The notes under the pieces are model-generated. The model worked only from the letters and a program-made list of their open reading frames with translations. It did no database searches and had not been told where the DNA came from. Made by a program: the position numbers and the translations under genes. 64,000 nt of DNA. Origin: Croceimicrobium sp965279135 (GTDB lineage Bacteria > Bacteroidota > Bacteroidia > Flavobacteriales > Schleiferiaceae). Shown piece after piece: positions 16,712 to 25,890 of the stretch; the stretch's first letter is position 1; the number at the start of each line of letters is the position of its first letter. Where the stretch lies: contig OZ257133.1 of NCBI GenBank assembly GCA_965279135.1, positions 2,542,001 through 2,606,000 on the forward strand. Reading direction: 5' to 3'.

Positions 16712-18577
16712 TCACTTGAGTGTTGAAAAGGCATAGATAGTTTCCTTGCCACTCGGTTCTAAAATATCTTTTTGAAACTGGAGCTTAAGTCCTGCGGCAT
16801 CAATCAGGTACTGCATGGCATCCTTGGTAAAAGTGGTAAAATGCTCAATAAAAAACTCCGCTCTTCTTCCTTGTTCACCCCTGGCAATTATCCCCTCTGC
16901 GAAAGGAAGCTCAATGTAAATCGCTCCATCAGGATGCAGGCGCTGCTTGGCCTCAAACAGCATTTGCACAGGATCTTCTACATGTTCCAGAACCTTATTA
17001 AAGCTGATCAAATTGAACTGCGCATCCGAGTCCACATCTCTAAGACTACCGTGCCATAAATGCTGGAGCTCTATGTTTTTACGCATTAATTCAACAGACT
17101 GACCATCAGGGTCAACGGCAGAAACCTTAGGTATGAATTTGGATATTTCATAGGGGAATACTCCGGTCCCCGATCCTACATCTAAAAGCTTCAAATCCAT
17201 TAAAGATGGAGCCAGGGCCAACTTGCAATAGTCGACCACTCTCTGAGCTCTCAACTTATTATCCGACTCACCTTCCGGTAGATTGATAATCCGGTCGAAC
17301 CTCCTTTGTAATTTCCCTTGAGTTAAAGCCGGATCTTCAGCAATGGCAGCATTATAATTTCCCTGATAGAGCTCTTCAGAAAACAGATTATAGCCATGCG
17401 CATTAAAGTAAACTCCACAATTCTTGCAACAGCGAATTTCGCGATGATAGGCCAGTCCTTCTGGCAAATAGGTAGTTTCCCCTTCAGGCTTCTCATCCAG
17501 TACTTCCACAAGTTCCGATATCCTCGATCCGCATAGATTACAGCTTGGTGCGCTTTGAGCATCCTCGAACATTTCAAACTCCAGTTTCTGATGTTCGCGT
17601 ACATCTACCTTTAAGGTTTTCCCAATTATGGATGGGTAATCCCGAGCATCAATGCCGTGATTTGGCCTTAAAACAGTCAGATCTTTTGCCTGGATAACTT
17701 TTCCCGCTTTAAGGTCTGAAGACGGATAGACGGCCCGACGAAAGGACAGCTCATGACCATTTTCCAATTCAATAGAAGTGGGTTCTTTTTCCGGTTTACC
17801 TTGATAATTCCTGATGAGCTTTATTTCCTCTATCAAGGCTTTCACTTCATCAGGCATCAACGAAACCTTATGATCTCTAAAGGTTTTTCCCTCTCGCTCA
17901 TCCGTAAAATGGAACTCCAGAATCTCGGCACCCATTGCTAGGGCATAGTAAAGTGCTTTTGGTCCCTCGGTATGATCGGAATAGCCAATGGTTAAACCCG
18001 TTTTTTCGCGATAGCTTTCCATCACTGAAAGATGGGCATCGCCTGGATTAATAGGATACATGCTGGTGCACTGAAGAACGGCCAGCATAGAAGGGTCGTG
18101 GTATACCTTATTGCACGATTGGATATAAGCCACCGCTTCTAAAACTTCCTGCTCGATAGAAAGTCCCGTCGATAATATAATTGGCTTTCCCAGTGCAGCG
18201 GTTGCTTTTAAAACCGGATAGGCCGTAAGATCGCCCGAGCCAATTTTATAAATGGGGATATAGGGATCAATCCACGACATGGCGTCTAAATCCCATACTG
18301 AAGAAGTATACATTAGACCAGCCTTCTGAACCATTTCAGCAAGCTCAATATGCTGTTCCGGACTGAGTTCGAACTTTTTAAAGTGTTTGTTGCGCGTGGG
18401 GCTTTCCTCTCTACTTACGAGACTATCGCCAGTATAGATCTGAAACTTGACCAGATCTACATCTGTCTCAATTGCAAGTTGGCAAAGCCTTTTTGCATAC
18501 TCGAAATCGCCTTCGTGATTGCCCCCAATTTCGGCAATGAGCAAAGGACCGTGCTTACCCTTTAACAGATTCTTCAT
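16712..18577 (-). CDS. NeuB/SpsE-family sugar acid synthase fused to a zinc-containing methyltransferase
   Basis: Three parts in 621 residues. The first is a NeuB TIM barrel (about 1-270: PLLIAEIGGNHEGD, VDLVKFQIYTGD, YKIGSGDLTAYP, IILSTGLS, IGYSDHTEGP) that condenses phosphoenolpyruvate with an N-acylated hexose. The second is a SAF/antifreeze-like domain (about 285-345: GKVIQAKDLTVLRPNHGI). The third is C-terminal: two Cys pairs (CNLCGS, CCKNC), as in the putative zinc-binding domain of sugar C-methyltransferases, then a class I SAM fold (LLDVGSGTGVFPYEI, FNKVLEHVEDP). A TTG at 18595 would extend it by six codons; ATG at 18577 is preferred. It overlaps the SpsF-like gene by 23 bases. NeuB enzymes normally end after SAF (about 350 residues), so the methyltransferase is an added module. 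Confidence 0.88.
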   Translation of the reverse strand: MKNLLKGKHGPLLIAEIGGNHEGDFEYAKRLCQLAIETDVDLVKFQIYTGDSLVSREESPTRNKHFKKFELSPEQHIELAEMVQKAGLMYTSSVWDLDAMSWIDPYIPIYKIGSGDLTAYPVLKATAALGKPIILSTGLSIEQEVLEAVAYIQSCNKVYHDPSMLAVLQCTSMYPINPGDAHLSVMESYREKTGLTIGYSDHTEGPKALYYALAMGAEILEFHFTDEREGKTFRDHKVSLMPDEVKALIEEIKLIRNYQGKPEKEPTSIELENGHELSFRRAVYPSSDLKAGKVIQAKDLTVLRPNHGIDARDYPSIIGKTLKVDVREHQKLEFEMFEDAQSAPSCNLCGSRISELVEVLDEKPEGETTYLPEGLAYHREIRCCKNCGVYFNAHGYNLFSEELYQGNYNAAIAEDPALTQGKLQRRFDRIINLPEGESDNKLRAQRVVDYCKLALAPSLMDLKLLDVGSGTGVFPYEISKFIPKVSAVDPDGQSVELMRKNIELQHLWHGSLRDVDSDAQFNLISFNKVLEHVEDPVQMLFEAKQRLHPDGAIYIELPFAEGIIARGEQGRRAEFFIEHFTTFTKDAMQYLIDAAGLKLQFQKDILEPSGKETIYAFSTLK

Positions 18578-19262
18578 AGCGTCGGAAGTACTCAAAAGTA
18601 GTTTTTAGATCGTAGCGTCCCAAAGGCATTCGCTCCAGCATCCAGCGGCTGCGCTCCAGGTCTTCAGGAGTATCAAGTGCCAACTGAATTCCAGCGGCTT
18701 GAGGCAATTGCTCATTTTTTAAATAGAAATGATCACGTGGAACCGGTTCTTTATAAAGACAAACCATCACATGTTCATTGCAATAAGCATCATTTCGTAT
18801 TTGATCGAGATGTTGCTCGTAGTAGTCCAAAGCCACCACCTCCACGCTCATTCCTTTTGGGAAGGTGCGCCCATTGACATTACTTAGAAAATTGTATTCC
18901 CCTGCCCCCGCATTTTCGATAAGAAGCCCCAGCATTTCAGGGTCGAGGAAGATATTATCACCATTCATTCGCACTGCAAAATCGACCTCCAACTGCCTTG
19001 CTGCTTCATAGAAACGTTCTCCTACTCGCTCTAAACTTCCTCTATGGCATTGTAGGCCTAATTCTTTGACGAAATCTACCAAAGCATCATCACTAGGCAG
19101 TAAGCTAGTGGCAAGGATGATTTTCTCTTTAGGAACTATACTGGAAACTCGATCAATAATGTGTTGTAAAACCTTTTTACCGGCAATCTCCATCAAAGCT
19201 TTGCCCGGTAAACGGGAGGAGGAATAACGGGCGAGAATGACAATGCCCACCGACTTACTCAC
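18555..19262 (-). CDS. SpsF-like cytidylyltransferase (acylneuraminate cytidylyltransferase family)
   Basis: Predicted nucleotidyltransferase that activates a sugar acid or alcohol with CTP. The N-terminal IVILARYSSSRLPGKAL is the nucleotide-binding signature of the SpsF/KdsB/NeuA superfamily; RMNGDNIFLDPEML carries the metal-binding Asp; QLALDTPEDLE is a conserved C-terminal motif. GTG at 19262 gives the usual N-terminus and overlaps the upstream stop by 8 bases, suggesting coupled translation; an ATG at 19316 would add 18 unconserved residues. Bacillus spsE-spsF are likewise adjacent NeuB-type and cytidylyltransferase genes. With the domain in the GT2 fusion, the cluster has two candidate cytidylyltransferases. 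Confidence 0.85.
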   Translation of the reverse strand: MSKSVGIVILARYSSSRLPGKALMEIAGKKVLQHIIDRVSSIVPKEKIILATSLLPSDDALVDFVKELGLQCHRGSLERVGERFYEAARQLEVDFAVRMNGDNIFLDPEMLGLLIENAGAGEYNFLSNVNGRTFPKGMSVEVVALDYYEQHLDQIRNDAYCNEHVMVCLYKEPVPRDHFYLKNEQLPQAAGIQLALDTPEDLERSRWMLERMPLGRYDLKTTFEYFRRYEESVKG

Positions 19263-19800
19263 GCTCTCCAATCTTTTTCGCTGGACTACCTCCCCAAATC
19301 TCAAAGGGCGGTACATCGGAGTTCACGACCGAATTTGCGGCAATAACCGCCCCTTCGCCAATTTCCACTCCTTTTAAAATGGTAACATTACTAGCCACCC
19401 AGGTACCCGCACCGATCTTAATCGGAGCCGTTTGATTCGCTTGACGATTAATCAATTGTAATCGCTCAATTCCATGATCGGAATCAACGATATAAACGAA
19501 GGGTGCAATTAGACAATCTGCTCCAATCTCGATGCCTGCGCTGGCAAAAATGAAGTTGTGGTAACCGATAGTTGTGCGCGCGCCGATTGAGAGATGAGCC
19601 TTCGCATTGCAGGCACAAATCCTGGCTCCTTCTTTAATGACTACCTCATCTCCTATCCTGATATTGGAAGGGTAGCGCATTAACTCAACCCTCTTGTCAA
19701 TCCAAACTCCCGAACCCAGGTGTCCAAGTCGTCTTCGTTGACGCCATGCCCTCCATCTTTGGGACCATTTGAATTTGAGATGTTGCCTCAACTGGCTCAT
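19255..19800 (-). CDS. Left-handed beta-helix acyltransferase (WbbJ/NeuD-like)
   Basis: Hexapeptide-repeat acetyltransferase of 181 residues, likely O- or N-acetylating a sugar of the polysaccharide with acetyl-CoA. The repeats run from about residue 45 to 165 (IRIGDEVVIKEGA, LSIGARTTIGYH, IEIGADCLIAPF, IKIGAGTWVASN, VEIGEGAVIAAN). A catalytic-type His lies in YIVDSDHGIER, and the closing motif GGSPAKKIG is the family C-terminus. ATG at 19800 is placed 4 bases after a TACCTTTG box; the longer frame from 19833 would start upstream of that promoter. It is first gene of the six-gene block running to 12992. Confidence 0.88.
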   Translation of the reverse strand: MSQLRQHLKFKWSQRWRAWRQRRRLGHLGSGVWIDKRVELMRYPSNIRIGDEVVIKEGARICACNAKAHLSIGARTTIGYHNFIFASAGIEIGADCLIAPFVYIVDSDHGIERLQLINRQANQTAPIKIGAGTWVASNVTILKGVEIGEGAVIAANSVVNSDVPPFEIWGGSPAKKIGERE

Positions 19801-19804
19801 GTCG

Positions 19805-19812
19805 CAAAGGTA
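19805..19812 (-). promoter_or_regulatory. Promoter -7 box for the 19800-12992 polysaccharide block
   Basis: The minus strand reads TACCTTTG followed by CGAC and the ATG. It is the only full TAnnTTTG match noted upstream of this block, so it probably drives all six genes. Confidence 0.5.
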
Positions 19813-19841
19813 CGCTTCCTTATCTTGCCCCAAAATTACCC

Positions 19842-20894
19842 TTGTCCCTCAAAGACCGTATAAAACGCGCCAGCGCCTCGCAAGCCTTACTGGAACAATT
19901 CATGTTTCGATACTACCGATTGCGGAATGGATTGAAGGTGGAAAGAGAATTGGAACGCCGCCGAAATCTAGATCTCTTCGCACTGAAAGATTTATCAGCA
20001 GATTTACCCTATGGCCCAGAGGAAAGAGTAATTGATAATAACCTCTACGGCTATGCTTCCTATCTTAAAAGATATGGGGGCATTGAGCATGATCTTGAGG
20101 CCTACATGGAGCATGGACTGTTTTTAGGAGGAATCGTTCACCCGGATCAGTATTATTGGCATTTCCCTACCATAATCACCATGAGCGAAAAGAGAAGGGC
20201 GATTCTGAAGGATAAAATTCCTCAGAAACAAAGCATTGCGGTTGGACCCTACATCCACTATGCAGAATCGATTCTAGAGGAAGAAAAACAGAATGAATTA
20301 AAATCTAAACTGGGCAAGACGCTATTAGTATACCCTTTTCATAGCATGAAAAATGTTAAGGCCGGTTTTAATGATAATGATCTAATCACTGAAATTAAGA
20401 GGGTCGCTAAAGATTTCCAATCCGTTTTAATCTGTCTCTATTATCTAGATGCCAGGGACCCCGAAAAGGTCGCTGCTTACGAAGCAGAAGGATTTCAAGT
20501 TGTTACAGCAGGTCATCGATTTGATCGGCATTTTGTTGCACGACAAAGGAGTCATATTGAATTGGCAGATCTCACCATGAGCAACGGAGTGGGCACCCAC
20601 ACAGGATTCTGCATATACCTTCAAAAACCCCATTATGTCTTTCAGCAGCAAATAGATTTGAAAGCCTCAAATACCAAAGAACTGAAGCGCTTTGCTGCCG
20701 GCGGATCCGCAGGTTCTGTTAAAGATCAAGTTGCGGCAGAAAGAGGTTTTTTCTCAGCACTATTTTCCGAATTAAGGGAGGACATAAGTCCGACCCAGTA
20801 TGAAAATACCGCCGATTTTTGGGGTTTTGAATCCATTAAAACTGCTGCCGAACTAAAGACTCATTTTCCTTCGCGCAAGGCTTTTTCGAAATAG
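19842..20894 (+). CDS. Unassigned polysaccharide-locus protein, possibly a glycosyltransferase
   Basis: A 350-residue soluble protein I cannot place in a family. TTG at 19842 is the only start giving the full frame; the next Met is residue 21 (MFRYYRLRNG). A possible GT-B-like layout: an N-terminal helical half (YGYASYLKRYGG, GLFLGGIVHPDQYYW), the segment AVGPYIHYAESIL, a Rossmann-like strand KTLLVYPFHSMKNV, and a conserved-looking core TMSNGVGTHTGFCIYLQKP near residue 250. It is the only plus-strand gene inside the polysaccharide locus, divergent from the acetyltransferase, and its 3' end overlaps the flippase gene by 34 bases. A role in glycan transfer is inference from position. Confidence 0.7.
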   Translation: MSLKDRIKRASASQALLEQFMFRYYRLRNGLKVERELERRRNLDLFALKDLSADLPYGPEERVIDNNLYGYASYLKRYGGIEHDLEAYMEHGLFLGGIVHPDQYYWHFPTIITMSEKRRAILKDKIPQKQSIAVGPYIHYAESILEEEKQNELKSKLGKTLLVYPFHSMKNVKAGFNDNDLITEIKRVAKDFQSVLICLYYLDARDPEKVAAYEAEGFQVVTAGHRFDRHFVARQRSHIELADLTMSNGVGTHTGFCIYLQKPHYVFQQQIDLKASNTKELKRFAAGGSAGSVKDQVAAERGFFSALFSELREDISPTQYENTADFWGFESIKTAAELKTHFPSRKAFSK

Positions 20895-22102
20895 TAAAAA
20901 CTGAGAGCCGCTAAAAGAAACTCTAAGGTCAGCTTTGCCCAGGCCGCTCCCATCAATCCCTGCCATTGGATTAAGCCATAATTGAGGATAATGGAGGCGA
21001 CACCAGTAATTAAAACTACACGAAGATTCCAGGCATCGGCCTTTAAAACCATCAGTCCCTGCTTCATGCCGAAATGACTAATCGTGCTAAACACAAATAC
21101 CGGGGCCATTAGCGCTAAAGCTGGAGCGGCTTCCATATAATCTTTACCAAAGAACAAACGGACCCAAAAATCCGCTGTTAAAACCACCAAAACCGTAGCG
21201 AAACCTGAAACACCAAGGAGATAATACTGAAACCTTCTCCGTTCTTTCAGAAAAGATGATCTGGCCTCTTTAACCTTAGCCGCTAAAAATGGGTATAAAG
21301 AATTTCCCAAGGGAGTAAATAGAAAGCTTTGACCAACTACGATAAGTTTCATGGCCGCTGCGAATAATCCTAATTCCCTCTGTGGAAGCAGAAAACCCAG
21401 GAAAAGGATACTCCCAAAAGTGTAAACCCGGGTAAAAAAATGGGAAACAAAAATGTAAAAGCCACTGCGTAAATAGGCCTTTACTAATCGATTAGACTGC
21501 CATTGAAACTGTAGCCAGGGATATCTGCGATGGGCATAAAACAAACTAAGGATCGCCGCTCCTAACTGGGTAATCGAGTTAATGGCAAGCACTAAAGGAT
21601 AGTCGCCTTTCTCCTTGAGAATGCTAAATATGAGTATTGCACCAATGATCTTTATACTGGTGTTGACCAGCGCAATCACCCCTAAATCCTGCCGACCCTG
21701 AAAAAGAAAATCGGGGGTCAAAGCCCATCCCACTACAAAGGGAAAAGCAAAAAGCATAAGCCTCAACTCTGTATTATACTGAGGTACTGCAATTAAAAGG
21801 AAGCTGAAAAGGACCGCACTTAAAACCAGCAAATAGATGCGTGACTGTAGCACCACCGAATATACTCTGGCAATGCGCGGATAAGCTTCCTTTAATTCAG
21901 CCACTTTCCGGGTGCCTGTAAAAGTAAAGCCATAACTCACCAGGGCTGAAAAGAAAAGGGTAGTTACCGTAGCAAACTCAATGAGACCATAATTTGCTGG
22001 CCCCACAATCCGAGTGATATAAGGCAGGGTCACCAGAGGCAGCAGATAATTTGCCGCCTGGGAAAGGGTCATGTAACCAATATTGCGAGTGAGCTTCTGC
22101 AT
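20861..22102 (-). CDS. Wzx-type polysaccharide flippase
   Basis: Polytopic protein of 413 residues with about twelve membrane helices, of the oligosaccharide-lipid flippase (MVF/MOP) superfamily. It moves undecaprenyl-linked repeat units across the inner membrane. The N-terminus NIGYMTLSQAANYLLPLVTLPYITRIVGPANYGL is characteristic of RfbX/Wzx proteins. The start overlaps the GT2 stop by one base (TGATG), so translation is probably coupled. The 3' end overlaps the convergent gene at 19842 by 34 bases. It is the last gene of the ctpA-ligase-GT2-wzx series. Confidence 0.92.
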   Translation of the reverse strand: MQKLTRNIGYMTLSQAANYLLPLVTLPYITRIVGPANYGLIEFATVTTLFFSALVSYGFTFTGTRKVAELKEAYPRIARVYSVVLQSRIYLLVLSAVLFSFLLIAVPQYNTELRLMLFAFPFVVGWALTPDFLFQGRQDLGVIALVNTSIKIIGAILIFSILKEKGDYPLVLAINSITQLGAAILSLFYAHRRYPWLQFQWQSNRLVKAYLRSGFYIFVSHFFTRVYTFGSILFLGFLLPQRELGLFAAAMKLIVVGQSFLFTPLGNSLYPFLAAKVKEARSSFLKERRRFQYYLLGVSGFATVLVVLTADFWVRLFFGKDYMEAAPALALMAPVFVFSTISHFGMKQGLMVLKADAWNLRVVLITGVASIILNYGLIQWQGLMGAAWAKLTLEFLLAALSFYYFEKALREGK

Positions 22103-22929
22103 CAGCTTTTATTTCGCAATGAGTGGTAAAATAGTCTTAACAAGCCAGCGGGAGCCAATCGGAGAATCGATTTGCCAATAAAGTGAAACAAGTAATGCCA
22201 GGGTTTTAGCAATCCTAAGCGATACAAGGCATTAATCTCTCGAATTTCATGGCGAAGGTATTTCATTCCACGTCGTCTATTGCTAATCATAGAATCCCCA
22301 CTACGAGCCTTAACCAATACTTCCGGAATGTTTGCGACCACATAGCCATTTACAAGAAATCTGGCCCACAACTCATAATCATCCCCTACGGCACCAAAAT
22401 TTTGGTACTTACCCAGTTTATCCAGTGCCGATTTACGGTACATCACCGTCATGTGATTGAATGGGCAACGCCATTTTGCAAAGCTGAAAATCTCAGAATG
22501 ATGCTCAGGCACTTTACGAAATCCGGTAGACCTTAGCATCTCCTCATCGTATTCCTCTATCCATGAACCAAGGAGGGCGAGATCAGGATTTTTCTCGATA
22601 GCAGCCCATTGCTCCTTAAAACGGTTTTCAAGACAGATATCATCTGCATCCATACGGGCCAACCATTCATTTCGCGCGACTTCAATTCCGGCATTTAGAG
22701 CACCAGACAGTCCCTGATTCTCTTCTAAAACCTCCAGCTTAATTTCCGGCATTTTCTCAAGATATGCCAGTGCAATATCTTTAAGCTCCTTAGCCACCGG
22801 TCCATCCTGAATCAATACAATTTCATCTGCTCTTAAGCTTTGCGTTTTGAGGCTATCCAAAGCTTTGGAAAGATGCTCTGGCTTATCCCCGCGATAAAAA
22901 GGTAGGATTACACTAAAAGCCGCTTTCAT
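22102..22929 (-). CDS. Family 2 glycosyltransferase
   Basis: GT-A glycosyltransferase of 275 residues adding a sugar to the growing lipid-linked glycan on the cytoplasmic face. N-terminal FSVILPFYRGDKPEHLSKAL, acceptor and metal motifs EIVLIQDGPV and WLARMDADDICLENRF (the DxD), and a C-terminal GDDYELWARFLVNGY signature that recalls the ED-Y motif of GT2 enzymes of the EpsE/WbbL sort. Overlaps the preceding ligase gene by four bases (ATGA). Donor sugar unknown. Confidence 0.9.
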   Translation of the reverse strand: MKAAFSVILPFYRGDKPEHLSKALDSLKTQSLRADEIVLIQDGPVAKELKDIALAYLEKMPEIKLEVLEENQGLSGALNAGIEVARNEWLARMDADDICLENRFKEQWAAIEKNPDLALLGSWIEEYDEEMLRSTGFRKVPEHHSEIFSFAKWRCPFNHMTVMYRKSALDKLGKYQNFGAVGDDYELWARFLVNGYVVANIPEVLVKARSGDSMISNRRRGMKYLRHEIREINALYRLGLLKPWHYLFHFIGKSILRLAPAGLLRLFYHSLRNKS

Positions 22930-24209
22930 GAGGAAGAACTAGGAACTTCGATCAATTCCTGATCAGCCTTATCGTAGCGCATTACAATCAGGAAGGAATA
23001 GAAAAAGCTGAAAAACAGCACTCCAGCCTGACGCTGCAGCATGCTTTCGGTTAAGAAGCTAAAGATGCAAATCCAAAGGAATAGGCGTATTTCCGTTCGA
23101 TAGGGATGATTCTTTAAGCGAAAGAAGGGATAAACCAAAATCAAAGTAAAGATGAGAAAGGCAATAAAGCCATTGGCAGCAAATATTTGCAGAAAGCTAT
23201 TGTGGTAATTGAAGCGCATCTCATAAAGCTGATAGGTCTGACGTCCATCCCAAAAAATGGCATCTACTTTTTCTAGCTTTTCATTGAGAGCCGTGTTCTC
23301 TGAACCGGTTCCGACTCCGGTCCAAAAGTTTTCTGAAACTACCTCCAGCCCTTCACGCCATAAGAACTTACGCGGATTGGTCTGCTTATTCTCGATCATC
23401 TGCTCGAAAGAGCGCAACTCGTGATAAGTATCTAACAAACGACTTCGGCTTCCGGGAATAGCGATTAGCAATAAACTGAAAGCGACCACCAAGCCACTAA
23501 AGGCCCCTAATGCCATTTTCATTCCCCTCTTGGCCTTCACATATTGGAGCAGTATAAAGGCATTAACCAAAATGAATAGCAAGTACTGCATACGCACCCA
23601 AATAAACACCAGGGCCAGGCAGAATACTCCAAGGATAGCGAGGTTGATCCAAAGTTTAGGAAAGAGGGCTCTGCCTTGAGCAAGACGGAACAAAACCAGT
23701 GCATAGGCAAAGGTTACATACATGCCCATATAGTGAGGAGGTACACCGCTTAGAATCAGTAAATCTGCAAAGTAGAAAACTACAGGGTCTTCATATTGGC
23801 TGTAGCGATAAAGAGCATAGGTAAATGAACTTATGATGAGAAGCCCGATGGAAAGGATAAAAAATCTTAGGAGATGCTCAAATCTGATTCTGCTCAAAGC
23901 CGGTATACTTCCTAAAAGCAGGGGCCAAACCAGAAATGGAATCTTAGAAAATAACTCCTTCGAAGCCTGCTGACTTTCGGCAGAATACATTGCACCTATT
24001 ACGACCATGAGGTAACTGGCGAACATTAGTGCAGCATATTTATTGTCGGATAGTCGACGAAGCTTGGACTTAAATTGAGCAGTTAAAAGCCAAAACAGAC
24101 CGGTAAGCATTATACCCAAAGTCACCGGTAACCAGGTCAACTGCCAGGCCAGAAGAATGATGTAATAGGCCAAACTGGCAAATAAAAGTGTCGACCAGAT
24201 TCTGGACAT
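22926..24209 (-). CDS. O-antigen ligase/polymerase family membrane protein (second copy)
   Basis: Polytopic protein of 427 residues with about eleven helices. A large periplasmic loop carries LWREGLEVVSENFWTGVGTGSENTALN and NYHNSFLQIFAANG, the H-N-x-F-L motif of Wzy/WaaL-type proteins. It shares layout with the protein at 12992-14251, including the C-terminal TESMLQR next to the last helices, so the locus may hold one polymerase and one ligase. ATG at 24209 follows the ctpA stop by one base. It is flanked by GT2 and Wzx, as in Wzy-dependent assembly. Which of the two is Wzy is undetermined. Confidence 0.85.
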   Translation of the reverse strand: MSRIWSTLLFASLAYYIILLAWQLTWLPVTLGIMLTGLFWLLTAQFKSKLRRLSDNKYAALMFASYLMVVIGAMYSAESQQASKELFSKIPFLVWPLLLGSIPALSRIRFEHLLRFFILSIGLLIISSFTYALYRYSQYEDPVVFYFADLLILSGVPPHYMGMYVTFAYALVLFRLAQGRALFPKLWINLAILGVFCLALVFIWVRMQYLLFILVNAFILLQYVKAKRGMKMALGAFSGLVVAFSLLLIAIPGSRSRLLDTYHELRSFEQMIENKQTNPRKFLWREGLEVVSENFWTGVGTGSENTALNEKLEKVDAIFWDGRQTYQLYEMRFNYHNSFLQIFAANGFIAFLIFTLILVYPFFRLKNHPYRTEIRLFLWICIFSFLTESMLQRQAGVLFFSFFYSFLIVMRYDKADQELIEVPSSSS

Positions 24210-24210
24210 A

Positions 24211-25854
24211 TCAAGGGTTTAGGATAGCCTGATATTTCTCCTTATTACTTAGGTATTCGAGAGCGGTTGAAATATCGAGATCATGACTAAGGGCATTAGC
24301 CAATCGTCCACTGTCATAGTAATAGCGAGCTACGATTTCCTCTTGTAATAATTCCTTGATAACCGTTTTATTCCTTTCCAACTCACGCTTCTTCTCCGCT
24401 TCGTATTTAATGCGAAGCTCTTCGAAGCTGGCTTTAAGGGACTCATGATATCCATCAGCCTTACTTGCCTCCTCCAGGCGCTTCAGTAATCTACCTGTCT
24501 TTGTATCAAAGCTGAAATCCCTGGCCTGTAACCAATTAGCAAAATCCTGAAAAACTTCATCACTTACCCTAAAATCCATCGCCGGTGGAATCTCCGCATG
24601 GTTGCGATAATAATGAGTGGCAAAGTCAAACAGATGCCATTGCTGAAATAGGGCTAAAATAAAATCACCCGCATTTTCGCTTGGGCTTTGAATATCCGGA
24701 TCGATACCTCCACCATCCAACACAGTGCGACCATTCTCCGTTTTGAACTCGCTGCGTAAGGAATCGGGAATCTTAGCTACCGAGCCATCCTCCGCGCGCT
24801 CCGCATAGTCTATAGCCTGGATTAGTCGGCCGCTGGGGGTATAGTATTTAGCAATAGTAACTTTTAACTGCGCTCCGTAGGGAAGCATTCTCGATTCCTG
24901 TACCAATCCTTTCCCAAAAGATCTGCGCCCCACAATGATTCCGCGATCGTAATCCTGTAAAGTACCAGCTACAATCTCAGAGGCCGAAGCCGAACCAGAA
25001 TTGATCAGTACCGCTACTGGAACCTCCTTATCGTAGGCCTGTTTTGGAGTTTTATAAGTTTTTTGCCATTCTTCCAACTTCCCCTTAGTTAATACTACCG
25101 GCTTACCTTGGGGAATGAAGAGGTTAGTTAAAGCGATGGCCTCACTTAGCAAACCACCCGGATTGTTTCGCAAATCGAGAATTAGTCCTTTTAGCGGTCC
25201 GGAAGCCTTTAAGTCTTGCCAGGCTTTAAGAACCTCACCCGTGGCATTCTGCGTAAAGCTATTTAGAAAGATGTACCCATATCCATCTTTGACCATACCT
25301 GCAAAAGGCACGGCATTCAGGTGTACCTCTTCCCGCTCAATTTCAAGGTCCAGCTCCTTCCCGTCTCTCTCAATACGCAGTTTAGCCTTAGTTCCGGGAG
25401 CGCCTTTCAAGATTTCCGATAACTCTGATTCCTTTCTACCTTCTACGGATTTCCCATCTACCGAAAGGATGAAATCCCCGGCTAAGAGGCCCGCTTTGTC
25501 GGCTCCAAAACCCTGATAGATAGAGGTAATCATTAAACGCTTATTATAAGTACTAACTGATGCGCCTATACCTCCATAATTCCCTGTTTGCCGAATCTTA
25601 AAATCCTCTACCGCTTCCTCTGGAATATAATTGGTGTAGGGATCCAATGATGAAAGCATGGAATTCAATGCTTCCTGAGTTAGCTCGCCAGGATCAGTAT
25701 CATCCACATAGTAAAGGCTAACTTCCTTAAATACACTAGTGTAGATATCTAACTGTTTGCTTATTTCAAAATAATCCGGCCGATAGGCCAAAGAGAAACT
25801 GACCAGGATGAGAATACCCAAGCCCTTGCTTAACTTTCGTAAGGATTGCTTCAT
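24211..25854 (-). CDS. Carboxy-terminal processing protease, S41 family
   Basis: Periplasmic serine protease of 547 residues. A signal anchor (GLGILILVSFSLAY) leads to an N-terminal cap helix bundle, a PDZ domain (about 75-165: MITSIYQGFGADKAGLLAGD, ILSVDGKSV), and the catalytic S41 domain with LRNNPGGLL, the nucleophile region INSGSASASEIVAG and the general base in GRRSFGKGLVQ. The C-terminal 150 residues are charged and helical (YEAEKKRELERNK). It processes or degrades envelope proteins. In other Flavobacteriia I recall rnpA and an S41 protease being neighbours, as here. It starts 36 bases after rnpA. Confidence 0.93.
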   Translation of the reverse strand: MKQSLRKLSKGLGILILVSFSLAYRPDYFEISKQLDIYTSVFKEVSLYYVDDTDPGELTQEALNSMLSSLDPYTNYIPEEAVEDFKIRQTGNYGGIGASVSTYNKRLMITSIYQGFGADKAGLLAGDFILSVDGKSVEGRKESELSEILKGAPGTKAKLRIERDGKELDLEIEREEVHLNAVPFAGMVKDGYGYIFLNSFTQNATGEVLKAWQDLKASGPLKGLILDLRNNPGGLLSEAIALTNLFIPQGKPVVLTKGKLEEWQKTYKTPKQAYDKEVPVAVLINSGSASASEIVAGTLQDYDRGIIVGRRSFGKGLVQESRMLPYGAQLKVTIAKYYTPSGRLIQAIDYAERAEDGSVAKIPDSLRSEFKTENGRTVLDGGGIDPDIQSPSENAGDFILALFQQWHLFDFATHYYRNHAEIPPAMDFRVSDEVFQDFANWLQARDFSFDTKTGRLLKRLEEASKADGYHESLKASFEELRIKYEAEKKRELERNKTVIKELLQEEIVARYYYDSGRLANALSHDLDISTALEYLSNKEKYQAILNP

Positions 25855-25890
25855 GAAGGGAAACTAATGTTGCTAATTTAGGTAAAACGG

